From: an uncultured Micrococcales bacterium | Lineage (GTDB): Bacteria; Actinomycetota; Actinomycetes; S36-B12; GCA-2699445 | DNA length: 14,668 nucleotides | Reading direction: 5' to 3' | Assembly: GCA_903915555.1 (NCBI GenBank) | Contig: CAIWTL010000020.1 | Span: 1 to 14,668 of the forward strand | Shown here: in pieces, positions 8,136-14,235 of the stretch | Position numbering within the stretch: the stretch's first letter is position 1 | Layout: each line of letters opens with the position of its first letter | The notes under the pieces: generated by a model | Databases searched by the model: none | What the model saw: only the letters and a program-made list of their open reading frames with translations | Told to the model about the DNA's origin: nothing | Translations under genes and position numbers: made by a program

Positions 8136-8860
8136 AGGTGCAACCCGCATTCGATCTTGGTGCGGCCCTGCCAGCGGCCGTCCCGGTCGGATCCGCCATC
8201 GACGACGGGGCGCGTGCACGGAGAGCACCCGATGGACCGGTAGCCGACGTCACGCAACGGGTTGTGCATGATGCCGTACTTGTCGATGCAGGCATCCAGC
8301 GCCTCGTCGCTGAAGGCGGCGATGGGATTGATCTTGATCATGCCGTGTTTGTCGTCCCACGACACCAGTGGCGTATCGGCGCGCCCAGCGTGGTCGCTGC
8401 GGCGCAGGCCGGTGGCCCACGCGTCGTAGCCGCGCAGCGCTGCGTCCATGGGGGCGGTCTTGCGCAAGGCGCAGCACAGGTCGGGGTCCCGCTCCCACAG
8501 GTTCTCCCCGTAACGGTGGTCCTGTTCGGCGACCGTCAGGTCCGGCTCCAGGGAACGGACATTGACCGGGTACATCGCGGCCACCGCGTCCCGCAGCCCA
8601 CGAGTTTCCGCGAAGTGGTATCCGGTGTCGGCGAACAGCAGGTCGACCCCGGGGAGCGCCCGCGCACCGAGGCAGGCCATGACCCCGTCGGAGAACGAGA
8701 CGGCCACCGCGATGCGGTGGACCCCGAGCCGTACCCCGAACCACGAGAGCAGGCCCAGCGGGTCGGCGTCGTCGTCGAAGAGGAACAGCGCCTCCTCGAT
8801 GAGTCCCCGCAACTCCTTCTCGGACCGTCGGGGTGGCGCCAGTGGGACGTCGACGCTCAT
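8132..8860 (-). CDS. cysH: Adenylyl-sulfate (APS) reductase, 4Fe-4S type
   Basis: Reduces activated sulfate to sulfite with thioredoxin, the step before SirA. It has 242 residues. A four-cysteine Fe-S set is visible: adjacent Cys129-Cys130 (LCCALRK) and Cys212/Cys215 (GCSPC). The catalytic C-terminal cysteine is in KIECGLH (Cys238). The adjacent pair plus CxxC is the mark of APS reductases; PAPS reductases of the E. coli type lack these four, so APS is the likely substrate. The sugar/phosphate-binding region reads AVSFSDGV (~53-60), where many family members have SFSGGKDS, so the loop is slightly altered. The ATG at 8860 overlaps the sirA stop (ATGA). No sulfate-activation genes (cysD/cysN) are in the window. 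Confidence 0.94.
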   Translation of the reverse strand: MSVDVPLAPPRRSEKELRGLIEEALFLFDDDADPLGLLSWFGVRLGVHRIAVAVSFSDGVMACLGARALPGVDLLFADTGYHFAETRGLRDAVAAMYPVNVRSLEPDLTVAEQDHRYGENLWERDPDLCCALRKTAPMDAALRGYDAWATGLRRSDHAGRADTPLVSWDDKHGMIKINPIAAFSDEALDACIDKYGIMHNPLRDVGYRSIGCSPCTRPVVDGGSDRDGRWQGRTKIECGLHL

Positions 8861-10530
8861 CGCAGGTCCGCCTCGTCGGCGCGGATGCTCCACTGGGCGA
8901 ACGTCTCGTCGTCCTGCCGTTGGTCGCTGAAGCGTCCCAGGACGCGGTCGACGTAGTCGGGCAGTTCGTCCGCGGCGAGACGCAGTCCCCGCGGTGAACG
9001 GCCGAAGCCGGACTCGTCGCCCAGGGAACCGCCCAGATGGACCTGGAACCCCTCGGACTGGTCGCCGTCGGCATCGGTGGCCAGGACCCCCTTGAGGCCG
9101 ATGTCGGCCACCTGGAACCGTGCGCAGGAGTTGGGGCAGCCGTTGACGTGGATCGCCAGCGGCAGGTCCCAGTCGGGGCGACGGGTCTCGAGCTGTGACA
9201 CCAGATCCGCGGTTCGGGACTTGGTCTCCGAGATCGCCAACTTGCAGTACTCGATGCCGGTGCAGGCCATGGCCGCCCGTCGGAAGCGTGACGGGCCGAC
9301 CTGGAGGTCCAGCTCCTCGAGTTCCGCGGCGAGTCCGTCGGTGCGGTCGCCGGGGACGTCCAGGATCACGAACTTCTGGTGCGCGGTCAGCCTGATACGG
9401 CCGGATCCGTATTCCTCGGCCAGGTCGGCGATCCGGCTGAGGACGGTCCCGGAGATACGGCCCACGGTGGGGGCCGCCCCCACGTAGTAGCGGCCGTCCT
9501 TCTGCAGGTGGACCCCCACATGGTCGCGGGCGTCGGGCGCCGGGGGCGGGGGTGGGGGGCCGTCGACAAGGGGACGGTGCAGGTACTCGGTCTCGAGGAC
9601 CTCGCGGAACCGCTCGGGGCCCCAGTCGGCGACGAGGAACTTCAGCCGGGCCTTGTTGCGCAGTCGCCGGTAGCCGTAGTCGCGGAAGATCCGGATCACA
9701 CCGAACCACACGTCAGGGACGTCCTCGAGCGGCACCCAGGCGCCCAGCCGCACACCCAGCTTGGGAACCGTCGACAGGCCACCGCCGACCCACACGTCGA
9801 ACCCCGGACCGTGCTCGGGGTGGACGACGCCCTGGAAGGCGATGTCATTGATCTCGTGGGCGACGTCCTGGCGGGGTGAGCCGGAGATGGCGCTCTTGAA
9901 CTTCCGCGGCAGGTTCGCCAGGTCGGGGTCGCCGATGTGGCGACGCAGGATCTCGTCGATGGCGGGCGTCCCGTCGATGATCTCGTCGGCTGCGACGCCG
10001 GCCACGGGTGACCCCAGGATCACGCGGGGGGTGTCACCACACGCTTCCGTCGTACCCAGCCCGACTGCCTCGAGCCGCCGCCAGATCTCCGGCACGTCCT
10101 CGATGCGGATCCAGTGGAGTTGGATGTTCTGGCGGTCGGAGATGTCGGCCGTGTCGCGCGCGAACTCCTGCGAGATGCCGGCGATGACCCGAGCCTGCTC
10201 CCCTGTCAGGGCGCCCCCGTCACTGCGTACACGCATCATGAAGTACTCATCGTCGAGTTCCTCGGGCGGCAGGGAGGCGGTCTTCCCGCCGGGAATCCCG
10301 GGGCGCCGCTGGGTGTACAGGCCCCACCAGCGCATGCGGCCCCGCAGGTCGTCGGCGGGGATCGAGCCGAAGCCTTCCTTGCTGTAGACCTCCTCGATGC
10401 GGGTCCGCACGTTGAGGCCGTTGTCCTCGGACTTGAAGCGCTCGTTGTCGTTGAGGGGGTCGGTCTGGCCCAGCGCCCACTGGCCCTCGGGGCGCGGCTT
10501 GCGCGCGGGCTTGGCGGTGGTGTCGGTCAT
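8857..10530 (-). CDS. sirA: Ferredoxin-dependent siroheme/4Fe-4S sulfite reductase (NirA/SirA type)
   Basis: Six-electron reduction of sulfite to sulfide for cysteine synthesis. It has 557 residues, the normal length of the one-chain ferredoxin-type enzyme with two similar halves, here joined by a linker with a run of six prolines (~325-330). The siroheme/Fe-S cysteines are CTGIEYC (Cys423, Cys429) and CPNSC (Cys465, Cys469). Tyr72 (WWGLYTQRRPG) and Cys164 (TEACGDTPR) are 92 residues apart, the same spacing I recall for the Tyr69-Cys161 covalent bond in M. tuberculosis NirA, which favours sulfite over nitrite. The ATG at 10530 has a GGAG site 8 nt upstream. The frame stays open upstream to 10659, but that part runs through the leader hairpin and is not family sequence. 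Expression is probably set by the polycysteine leader upstream. Confidence 0.95.
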   Translation of the reverse strand: MTDTTAKPARKPRPEGQWALGQTDPLNDNERFKSEDNGLNVRTRIEEVYSKEGFGSIPADDLRGRMRWWGLYTQRRPGIPGGKTASLPPEELDDEYFMMRVRSDGGALTGEQARVIAGISQEFARDTADISDRQNIQLHWIRIEDVPEIWRRLEAVGLGTTEACGDTPRVILGSPVAGVAADEIIDGTPAIDEILRRHIGDPDLANLPRKFKSAISGSPRQDVAHEINDIAFQGVVHPEHGPGFDVWVGGGLSTVPKLGVRLGAWVPLEDVPDVWFGVIRIFRDYGYRRLRNKARLKFLVADWGPERFREVLETEYLHRPLVDGPPPPPPAPDARDHVGVHLQKDGRYYVGAAPTVGRISGTVLSRIADLAEEYGSGRIRLTAHQKFVILDVPGDRTDGLAAELEELDLQVGPSRFRRAAMACTGIEYCKLAISETKSRTADLVSQLETRRPDWDLPLAIHVNGCPNSCARFQVADIGLKGVLATDADGDQSEGFQVHLGGSLGDESGFGRSPRGLRLAADELPDYVDRVLGRFSDQRQDDETFAQWSIRADEADLR

Positions 10531-10538
10531 CGGGAGGT

Positions 10539-10542
10539 CTCC
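10539..10542 (-). promoter_or_regulatory. sirA ribosome binding site
   Basis: GGAG on the minus strand, 8 nt before the sirA ATG at 10530. It supports that start over any upstream one. It lies about 20 nt downstream of the leader hairpin, so the hairpin does not itself pair with it. Control would have to work by termination, by Rho access or by an extended structure. Confidence 0.65.
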
Positions 10543-10561
10543 GGTGGATCGGGGACGCCCG

Positions 10562-10610
10562 GTGCTCGAGGTGAATGCGGCCGTGGGTGGCCGGGGATTC
10601 GCCCGAGCAC
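10562..10610 (-). promoter_or_regulatory. Long leader hairpin upstream of sirA (candidate attenuator)
   Basis: On the minus-strand transcript, GTGCTCGGG (10610-10602) pairs with CTCGAGCAC (10570-10562), 9 bp with one G-U. After a 1x2 internal loop, GAAT pairs with ATTC. Then CGGCC pairs with GGCCG around a hexaloop. The whole 49 nt folds into one stem-loop of about 18 pairs, most of them G-C. No T-run follows, so it is not a classic intrinsic terminator by eye, although many actinobacterial terminators lack a U-tract. The stem lies between the polycysteine ORF stop and the sirA start. Confidence 0.65.
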
Positions 10611-10638
10611 ACGCACGTCCGAGGACGGGGCTCAGGCG
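10600..10638 (-). promoter_or_regulatory. Alternative (anti-hairpin) stem spanning the leader-ORF stop codon
   Basis: On the minus-strand transcript CGCCTGAGC (10638-10630), which contains the polycysteine ORF's stop codon, is complementary over 9 bp (one G-U) to GCTCGGGCG (10608-10600). That second segment is most of the left arm of the 10562-10610 hairpin, so the two structures exclude each other. A ribosome ending on the leader ORF would cover the first segment; one held at the Cys codons further upstream would leave it free. Confidence 0.6.
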
Positions 10639-10691
10639 GAACAACACATGCAGCAACACATCACCGGGGCGGTGGTGGTCGCTGAACGCAT
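10632..10691 (-). CDS. Polycysteine leader peptide (candidate cysteine-responsive attenuator ORF)
   Basis: A 19-residue short ORF, MRSATTTAPVMCCCMCCSA, ending 101 nt before the sirA ATG. Five of residues 12-17 are Cys (codons TGT TGC TGC ATG TGT TGT), very unlikely by chance in this Ala/Arg/Gly/Pro-biased genome. Its place directly upstream of a cysteine-biosynthesis operon points to a regulatory peptide sensing charged tRNA-Cys. From memory, polycysteine short ORFs precede sulfur operons in mycobacteria, including the sulfite reductase operon of M. smegmatis, and attenuate them. The start is not settled: ATG at 10691 is used, in-frame ATG at 10709 gives 25 residues, and a GTG further up would add a sixth Cys. 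No start has a clear ribosome site, and no TANNNT sits at leaderless spacing. Confidence 0.75.
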   Translation of the reverse strand: MRSATTTAPVMCCCMCCSA

Positions 10692-10712
10692 GCCGTCATC
10701 ATGCACCATGCG

Positions 10713-10730
10713 GGGCCGGCACACCAGCCC
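10713..10730 (-). promoter_or_regulatory. Hairpin just upstream of the polycysteine ORF
   Basis: On the minus-strand transcript GGGCTGG pairs with CCGGCCC (7 bp, one G-U) around a TGTG tetraloop. It ends 3 nt before the in-frame ATG at 10709. It could limit or position ribosome entry on the leader ORF, if the transcript starts far enough upstream to include it. Confidence 0.4.
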
Positions 10731-10814
10731 GGGGGCCTGATGGGCCGTCGGGCCTCGGTGGGCTTCCGGCAGATGGACAGCCGCAGGCGGGTGGTGATCC
10801 GAACCACTTCCCCG

Positions 10815-10820
10815 AAGGTA
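10815..10820 (-). promoter_or_regulatory. Possible -10 element for the sulfur operon
   Basis: The minus strand reads TACCTT, fitting TANNNT. The iron-box palindrome lies directly upstream of it, in the spacer/-35 zone. Transcription from about 10808 would give roughly 115 nt before the polycysteine ORF. No good -35 is visible. A start much nearer the leader ORF (leaderless, as described in mycobacteria) is an alternative. Confidence 0.35.
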
Positions 10821-10821
10821 C

Positions 10822-10840
10822 TTAGGGTTGCCTAAGTTCA
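10822..10840 (+). promoter_or_regulatory. DtxR/IdeR-like iron box
   Basis: TTAGGGTTGCCTAAGTTCA matches 14 of 19 positions of the consensus TWAGGTWAGSCTWACCTWA. It also contains most of a perfect inverted repeat, ACTTAGG-4 nt-CCTAAGT (10820-10837). It lies immediately upstream of the candidate -10 of the iron importer gene fbpA, where an Fe2+-bound repressor would block transcription in iron-replete cells. The downstream gene's function agrees with that. The inner palindrome has a shorter spacing than the canonical outer repeat, so another palindrome-binding regulator is possible. Confidence 0.62.
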
Positions 10841-10846
10841 TTCGGC

Positions 10847-10852
10847 TATCGT
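10847..10852 (+). promoter_or_regulatory. Candidate -10 element of fbpA
   Basis: TATCGT fits TANNNT. Initiation about 7 nt on (near 10859) would leave a leader of about 16 nt that includes the GGAAGGA ribosome site at 10863-10869. Its closeness to the iron-box-like site supports regulation by iron. Confidence 0.5.
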
Positions 10853-10874
10853 GAGGGAGACCGGAAGGACTCCT

Positions 10875-11912
10875 ATGAAGCGACTCGTCGCCGCCGCGGC
10901 CGCAGCACTGCTGCCGGCGGCCCTGCTCACCGCCTGTTCCGCTGACTCGCAGCCTGCGGGGTCGGCCGCCCCACCGGCCGACCTGACGGTCTATTCCGGA
11001 CGAACCGAGAATCTGATCGGCCCCATCATCGACAGATTCGAGGCAGAGACCGGGACGGCCGTGGACGTCCGCTACGGGGACTCCGCGGATCTGGCTCTGC
11101 TCATCGAACAGGAGGGTGACCGGTCGCCCGCGGATGTGTTCATCTCCCAGAGCCCGGGCGCCATCGGTTACCTGACCGACCGGGGCCTGCTGTCGAAGGT
11201 CGACGCCGAGACCCTCGATGTCGTCGACAAGGACCTGCGCAATGCCGACGGCAGGTGGGTGGGCTTCAGCGGGCGGGTGCGGGCGCTCGTCTACAACACC
11301 GACCAGGTCGACCCCAAGACGCTGCCGAAGTCGGTCTTCGACCTGACCGCCCCGGAGTATGCGGGCAAGGTGGCGGTTGCTCCGACGAACGGCTCCTTCC
11401 AGGACTTCGTGACCGCAATGCGCCTGCAGGAGGGCGATGCGGTCGCCGAGGGATGGCTCAAGGGGATGGCCGACAACGGTTCCCCGAACTACGCGGACAA
11501 CACCTCCATCGTCCAGGCGGTCGCGCGGGGGGAGGTCCCGATGGGCCTGGTGAACCACTACTACAACGAAAGAGCCTTGGCCGAGGACCCCACGAGCCCG
11601 ACGGACAACTACTTCTTCGAGTCCGGTGACATCGGCTCACTGCTCATCACCACCGCGATCGGTGTGCTCGAGTCGTCGGACGACCAGAAGGGCGCCCAGG
11701 ACCTCGCCAGGTTCCTCCTCGCCGCCGAGGCACAGGAGTTCTTCAGCAACGAGACCTACGAGTACCCCCTCGCCAAGGGCGCCAAGGCCAACCCCGCGCT
11801 CCCCGACCTGAAGGACATCAACGTCACCACCTTCGACCTCGACAAGTTGGGTGGCGGTCTGGAGACGACCCTGCAGATGATCGAAGCCAGTGGCCTCACC
11901 ACTACTTCGTGA
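10875..11912 (+). CDS. fbpA: Ferric-iron ABC transporter substrate-binding lipoprotein (FbpA/FutA-like)
   Basis: Extracytoplasmic Fe3+-binding component of an iron importer, 345 residues. The N-terminus is a lipoprotein signal: KR, a hydrophobic run, then lipobox LLTAC with Cys21 as the lipid-anchored residue. The mature protein begins the family pattern LTVYSGRTENLIGPII (~37-52). The paired tyrosines in NHYYNERAL (Tyr229-Tyr230) match the tandem metal-binding tyrosines of FbpA-type proteins, and GSLLITTAIGVL (~254-265) is also family-like. The ATG at 10875 has GGAAGGA 5 nt upstream. An in-frame GTG at 10851 overlaps the candidate -10 and would put eight residues before the signal peptide, so it is rejected. 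An iron-box-like site lies 35 bp upstream. Confidence 0.92.
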   Translation: MKRLVAAAAAALLPAALLTACSADSQPAGSAAPPADLTVYSGRTENLIGPIIDRFEAETGTAVDVRYGDSADLALLIEQEGDRSPADVFISQSPGAIGYLTDRGLLSKVDAETLDVVDKDLRNADGRWVGFSGRVRALVYNTDQVDPKTLPKSVFDLTAPEYAGKVAVAPTNGSFQDFVTAMRLQEGDAVAEGWLKGMADNGSPNYADNTSIVQAVARGEVPMGLVNHYYNERALAEDPTSPTDNYFFESGDIGSLLITTAIGVLESSDDQKGAQDLARFLLAAEAQEFFSNETYEYPLAKGAKANPALPDLKDINVTTFDLDKLGGGLETTLQMIEASGLTTTS

Positions 11913-13503
11913 CAACGCCCGGCGGGCTCCCGGACCCACCCGCAGGCGGCGGCGCTCCGGGCCGGTGCTGTCGGTCGGGGTCGTCGTCGTCGCCGTTCTC
12001 TTCGCCGCTCCTTTCGTCTTCCTGGTCGCGGGCGCGCTCGAGGCGGGGGGCCGCGTCGGGGATATCCTCGTGTCGGAGGCGATCCGTCGCCCGCTGGCCA
12101 ACACCCTCCTGCTGGGCGCCTCGGTCGCGGTGGCCACGATGGTGTTGGGGACGGTTCTTGCGGTCCTCGTGGGACGGTCGGACCTGCCGGGTCGGGCGAT
12201 GTGGCGGGTGGTCCTCGCGCTGCCCCTGGTGATCCCCACGTTCGTGGGTGCCACTGCCCTCATCGCCGCCACGGGGCGAGGAGGTCTGATACCCGCACTG
12301 CCCAGGGTGGAGGGTTTCGCCGGCTCCCTCCTCGTTCTGGTCGTCTTCACCTACCCGTACGTCTTCCTGCCCGTCCTGGCGAAGGTGAGCACCACCCCCG
12401 CGTCGGCGGAGGAGGCTGCCCGGCTCCTGGGCCATGGTGCATGGCGCACGACCCTCCGGGTGCTCGTCCCCCAACTGTGGCCCGCCATCACCGCCGGGGG
12501 ACTGCTGGTCTTCCTCTATTGCCTCAGCGAGTTCGGTGCGGTCGCGCTGTTGCGGTACGACACCCTGACGCGCAGCATCTACGCCTCCCGTCTGCTGGAC
12601 CGGGAACTGTCCCTCACCCTGGGCCTGATCCTCGCTGTGATAGCTCTCGCTGTCTCCCTCCTGATGCGTCGGGGCGGTGAGTCGTATACGGCGGCCGTCG
12701 GTCGCGGCGGTTCGCGGATCACTCTTCGCCTGGGGCCCGTTACTCCGGTGGCGTTCCTGGTATGCGCCCTGCCGGTGGCGATCGGGGTCGTCGCCCCCGT
12801 CGCGGTATTCCTGACCTGGGTCCTGCGCGGCTCGGGAACCGTCGGTGTCGGCTACTCCGGATGGGGCGACGACCTCGGGTTCCTCGTCCAACCCGTCGTG
12901 GGATCCACCGCGGCATCCGTCAGCGCTGCCGTGGTCGCCCTGGTCGTCACCCTTCCGGTCGCCTTCGCGCAGGTCCGACGGCCCGCGCGCTGGGTCGACG
13001 GGGCGGCCGGGATCGTCACGTCGGTCTTCGCCATCCCCGGCCTGGTGGTGGCGCTCGCGCTGGTGTCCTGGGCCGTCGGGGCCCCGGCGGCACTGGGGTG
13101 GCTGTACCAGAGCTTCCCCTTGCTCATCCTGGGATACGTCCTGCACTTCGGCGCCCAGTCCCTGCGGGGCGGCGCCGCCGCCCTGACGGGGGTCTCGCCA
13201 CGGTTCGACGAAGCCGCGGCCACATTGGGCGCCGGCCCGCGCCGCCGGTTCCTGGCGGTGGACCTGCCCATGGTGCTCCCGGGTCTGCTGGCGGCCGGCG
13301 GACTCGTGCTGCTGTCGACGATCAAGGAGTTGCCCGCGACCCTCCTGCTCGCGCCCACCGGGTTCCGCACCCTCGCGACCACCATCTGGGGGGCCGCGAC
13401 CGACGGTTTCTACGCGGAGGTCGGCATCGCGTCGCTCGTGCTCATCGCCCTCAGCGCGGTCCTGACCTGGCTGCTCGTGCTGCGGGGGCAGACCCGCCGC
13501 TGA
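11890..13503 (+). CDS. fbpB: Fused ferric-iron ABC transporter permease (FbpB-like)
   Basis: A 537-residue permease with two homologous six-helix halves, as in FbpB/FutB/AfuB. Each half carries the cytoplasmic EAA loop that docks the ATPase: AEEAARLLGHGAWRTTL (~173-189) and FDEAAATLGAGPRRRFL (~439-455). The start is a GTG at 11890, overlapping the end of fbpA by 23 bp with no strong ribosome site of its own, which suggests coupling. A GTG at 11909 that forms a GTGA with the fbpA stop is in another frame and does not encode the permease. A basic Arg run (~17-23) precedes the first membrane helix. Confidence 0.93.
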   Translation: MASPLLRDNARRAPGPTRRRRRSGPVLSVGVVVVAVLFAAPFVFLVAGALEAGGRVGDILVSEAIRRPLANTLLLGASVAVATMVLGTVLAVLVGRSDLPGRAMWRVVLALPLVIPTFVGATALIAATGRGGLIPALPRVEGFAGSLLVLVVFTYPYVFLPVLAKVSTTPASAEEAARLLGHGAWRTTLRVLVPQLWPAITAGGLLVFLYCLSEFGAVALLRYDTLTRSIYASRLLDRELSLTLGLILAVIALAVSLLMRRGGESYTAAVGRGGSRITLRLGPVTPVAFLVCALPVAIGVVAPVAVFLTWVLRGSGTVGVGYSGWGDDLGFLVQPVVGSTAASVSAAVVALVVTLPVAFAQVRRPARWVDGAAGIVTSVFAIPGLVVALALVSWAVGAPAALGWLYQSFPLLILGYVLHFGAQSLRGGAAALTGVSPRFDEAAATLGAGPRRRFLAVDLPMVLPGLLAAGGLVLLSTIKELPATLLLAPTGFRTLATTIWGAATDGFYAEVGIASLVLIALSAVLTWLLVLRGQTRR

Positions 13504-13529
13504 CGAGGGCCGCCGCTGCCTGGTGGGCG

Positions 13530-13535
13530 TACGCT
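13530..13535 (+). promoter_or_regulatory. -10 element at leaderless spacing for the DUF4126 gene
   Basis: TACGCT (TANNNT) ends exactly 6 nt before the GTG at 13542, the spacing at which transcription starts on the start codon itself. There is no ribosome site before that GTG. Together these suggest a leaderless mRNA, common in Mycobacteriales. Confidence 0.5.
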
Positions 13536-13541
13536 GCGGAC

Positions 13542-14114
13542 GTGGACGTGACGACCGCAATCCTCACGGGGCTGGGCCTGGCCGCCGCTGCGGGCCTCAA
13601 CGCGTACATCCCGCTGTTGGTCGTGGGTCTCCTCGGCGCGGTGGACTGGATCACCCTCCCGCAGCCCTACAGTGCCCTCGAGAACCCGTGGGTCCTCGGT
13701 GTCGTCGCCGCACTGCTGGCGGTCGAGGTGCTCGCCGACAAGGTGCCCGCGGTCGACTCGCTCAACGACATCGTCGGGACGGTGGTGCGCCCGGCGGCCG
13801 GGGCGGTGCTCTTCGCGGCGAGCACCGGGGTGACGGGCACACTCTCCCCGGAACTGTCCCTCGTGCTCGGTCTCGTCACGGCCGGCGCCGTTCACGGGAC
13901 CAAGGCGGCGGCGCGGCCGGTCCTCAACGCCGGGACCGCCGGTGCGGCGGCTCCGGTGGTCAGCACCATCGAGGACACCGTCTCGCTGGTGCTCGCCCTT
14001 GTCGCGATCTTCGTCCCGGTGCTGGTCGTGGTGTTCTTCGTGGTCTTCACCGTCTGGGCGGTCCGCGCCATCCGCAGCCGCCGCGGTCGGCGTCGGGCCT
14101 CGGCTCCCGCCTGA
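13542..14114 (+). CDS. DUF4126 family membrane protein
   Basis: A 190-residue hydrophobic protein of unknown function, recognised as DUF4126-like from the N-terminal GLGLAAAAGLNAYIPLLVVGL and the later DKVPAVDSLND. About four to five membrane segments are visible (near residues 5-30, 48-68, 85-100, 105-125 and 150-178), with a short Arg-rich cytoplasmic tail. It lies 38 bp after fbpB and 121 bp before fbpC, so it splits an otherwise standard iron-importer operon. The GTG at 13542 is favoured by the leaderless promoter spacing; GTG at 13548 is an alternative two codons in. A role in iron uptake cannot be claimed from position alone. Confidence 0.8.
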   Translation: MDVTTAILTGLGLAAAAGLNAYIPLLVVGLLGAVDWITLPQPYSALENPWVLGVVAALLAVEVLADKVPAVDSLNDIVGTVVRPAAGAVLFAASTGVTGTLSPELSLVLGLVTAGAVHGTKAAARPVLNAGTAGAAAPVVSTIEDTVSLVLALVAIFVPVLVVVFFVVFTVWAVRAIRSRRGRRRASAPA

Positions 14115-14122
14115 GCCGGGGA

Positions 14123-14149
14123 GTCCGCCGATGGCGTGGGAGGGCGGAC
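14123..14149 (+). terminator. Candidate terminator hairpin after the DUF4126 gene
   Basis: A perfect 7-bp inverted repeat GTCCGCC / GGCGGAC with a 13-nt loop begins 9 bp after the DUF4126 stop. There is no T-run after it. It could end or slow the fbpAB-DUF4126 transcript before fbpC. Confidence 0.4.
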
Positions 14150-14157
14150 CCGGGCGA

Positions 14158-14163
14158 TACTGT
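14158..14163 (+). promoter_or_regulatory. Possible -10 element for fbpC
   Basis: TACTGT fits TANNNT and lies just beyond the candidate terminator and about 73 bp before the fbpC start. A separate promoter would explain how fbpC is expressed despite the inserted gene and hairpin. No -35 is evident. Confidence 0.3.
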
Positions 14164-14235
14164 CGTCAGGTCCACCTCATCACTACCGGGCCCTCCGGGG
14201 CAGCCGGGCAGTGGTCGCACAGATCGGAGTTCGAC

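Larger units (their letters stand above)
10531..10874. promoter_or_regulatory. 344-bp divergent control region between the sulfur operon and the iron importer
   Basis: This is the longest stretch without a conventional gene. Reading leftward from its right end it holds: the fbpA ribosome site and -10 (plus strand), an iron-box-like palindrome, a possible leftward -10, a hairpin at 10713-10730, the polycysteine short ORF, the 49-nt leader hairpin, and the sirA ribosome site. A leftward transcript starting near 10808 would carry a leader of about 280 nt before sirA, far longer than needed for translation alone. Confidence 0.75.

Noticed and set aside
8136..8150. ATG 8150 as the start of the siroheme synthase
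   Set aside because: Possible, but the GTG at 8135 makes the same kind of 4-bp overlap as the other junctions in the operon, and the family fold begins right after it.
10692..10808. SAM-sensing riboswitch upstream of the sulfur operon
   Set aside because: No recognisable conserved core of the SAM-I or SAM-IV classes could be found by eye; the polycysteine ORF explains the long leader better.
10851..10874. GTG at 10851 as the fbpA start
   Set aside because: It would overlap the candidate -10 and add eight residues before a well-formed lipoprotein signal; ATG 10875 has a good ribosome site.
10632..11558. A 308-residue minus-strand protein ending in the polycysteine stretch
   Set aside because: Most of it is antisense to fbpA and low in complexity. 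Only the last 19-25 residues, beyond fbpA, make sense as a leader peptide.
11902..13560. A 552-codon minus-strand open frame opposite fbpB
   Set aside because: The product is Gln/Arg/Gly/Asp-rich with no family pattern, while the plus strand encodes a permease with two EAA loops.
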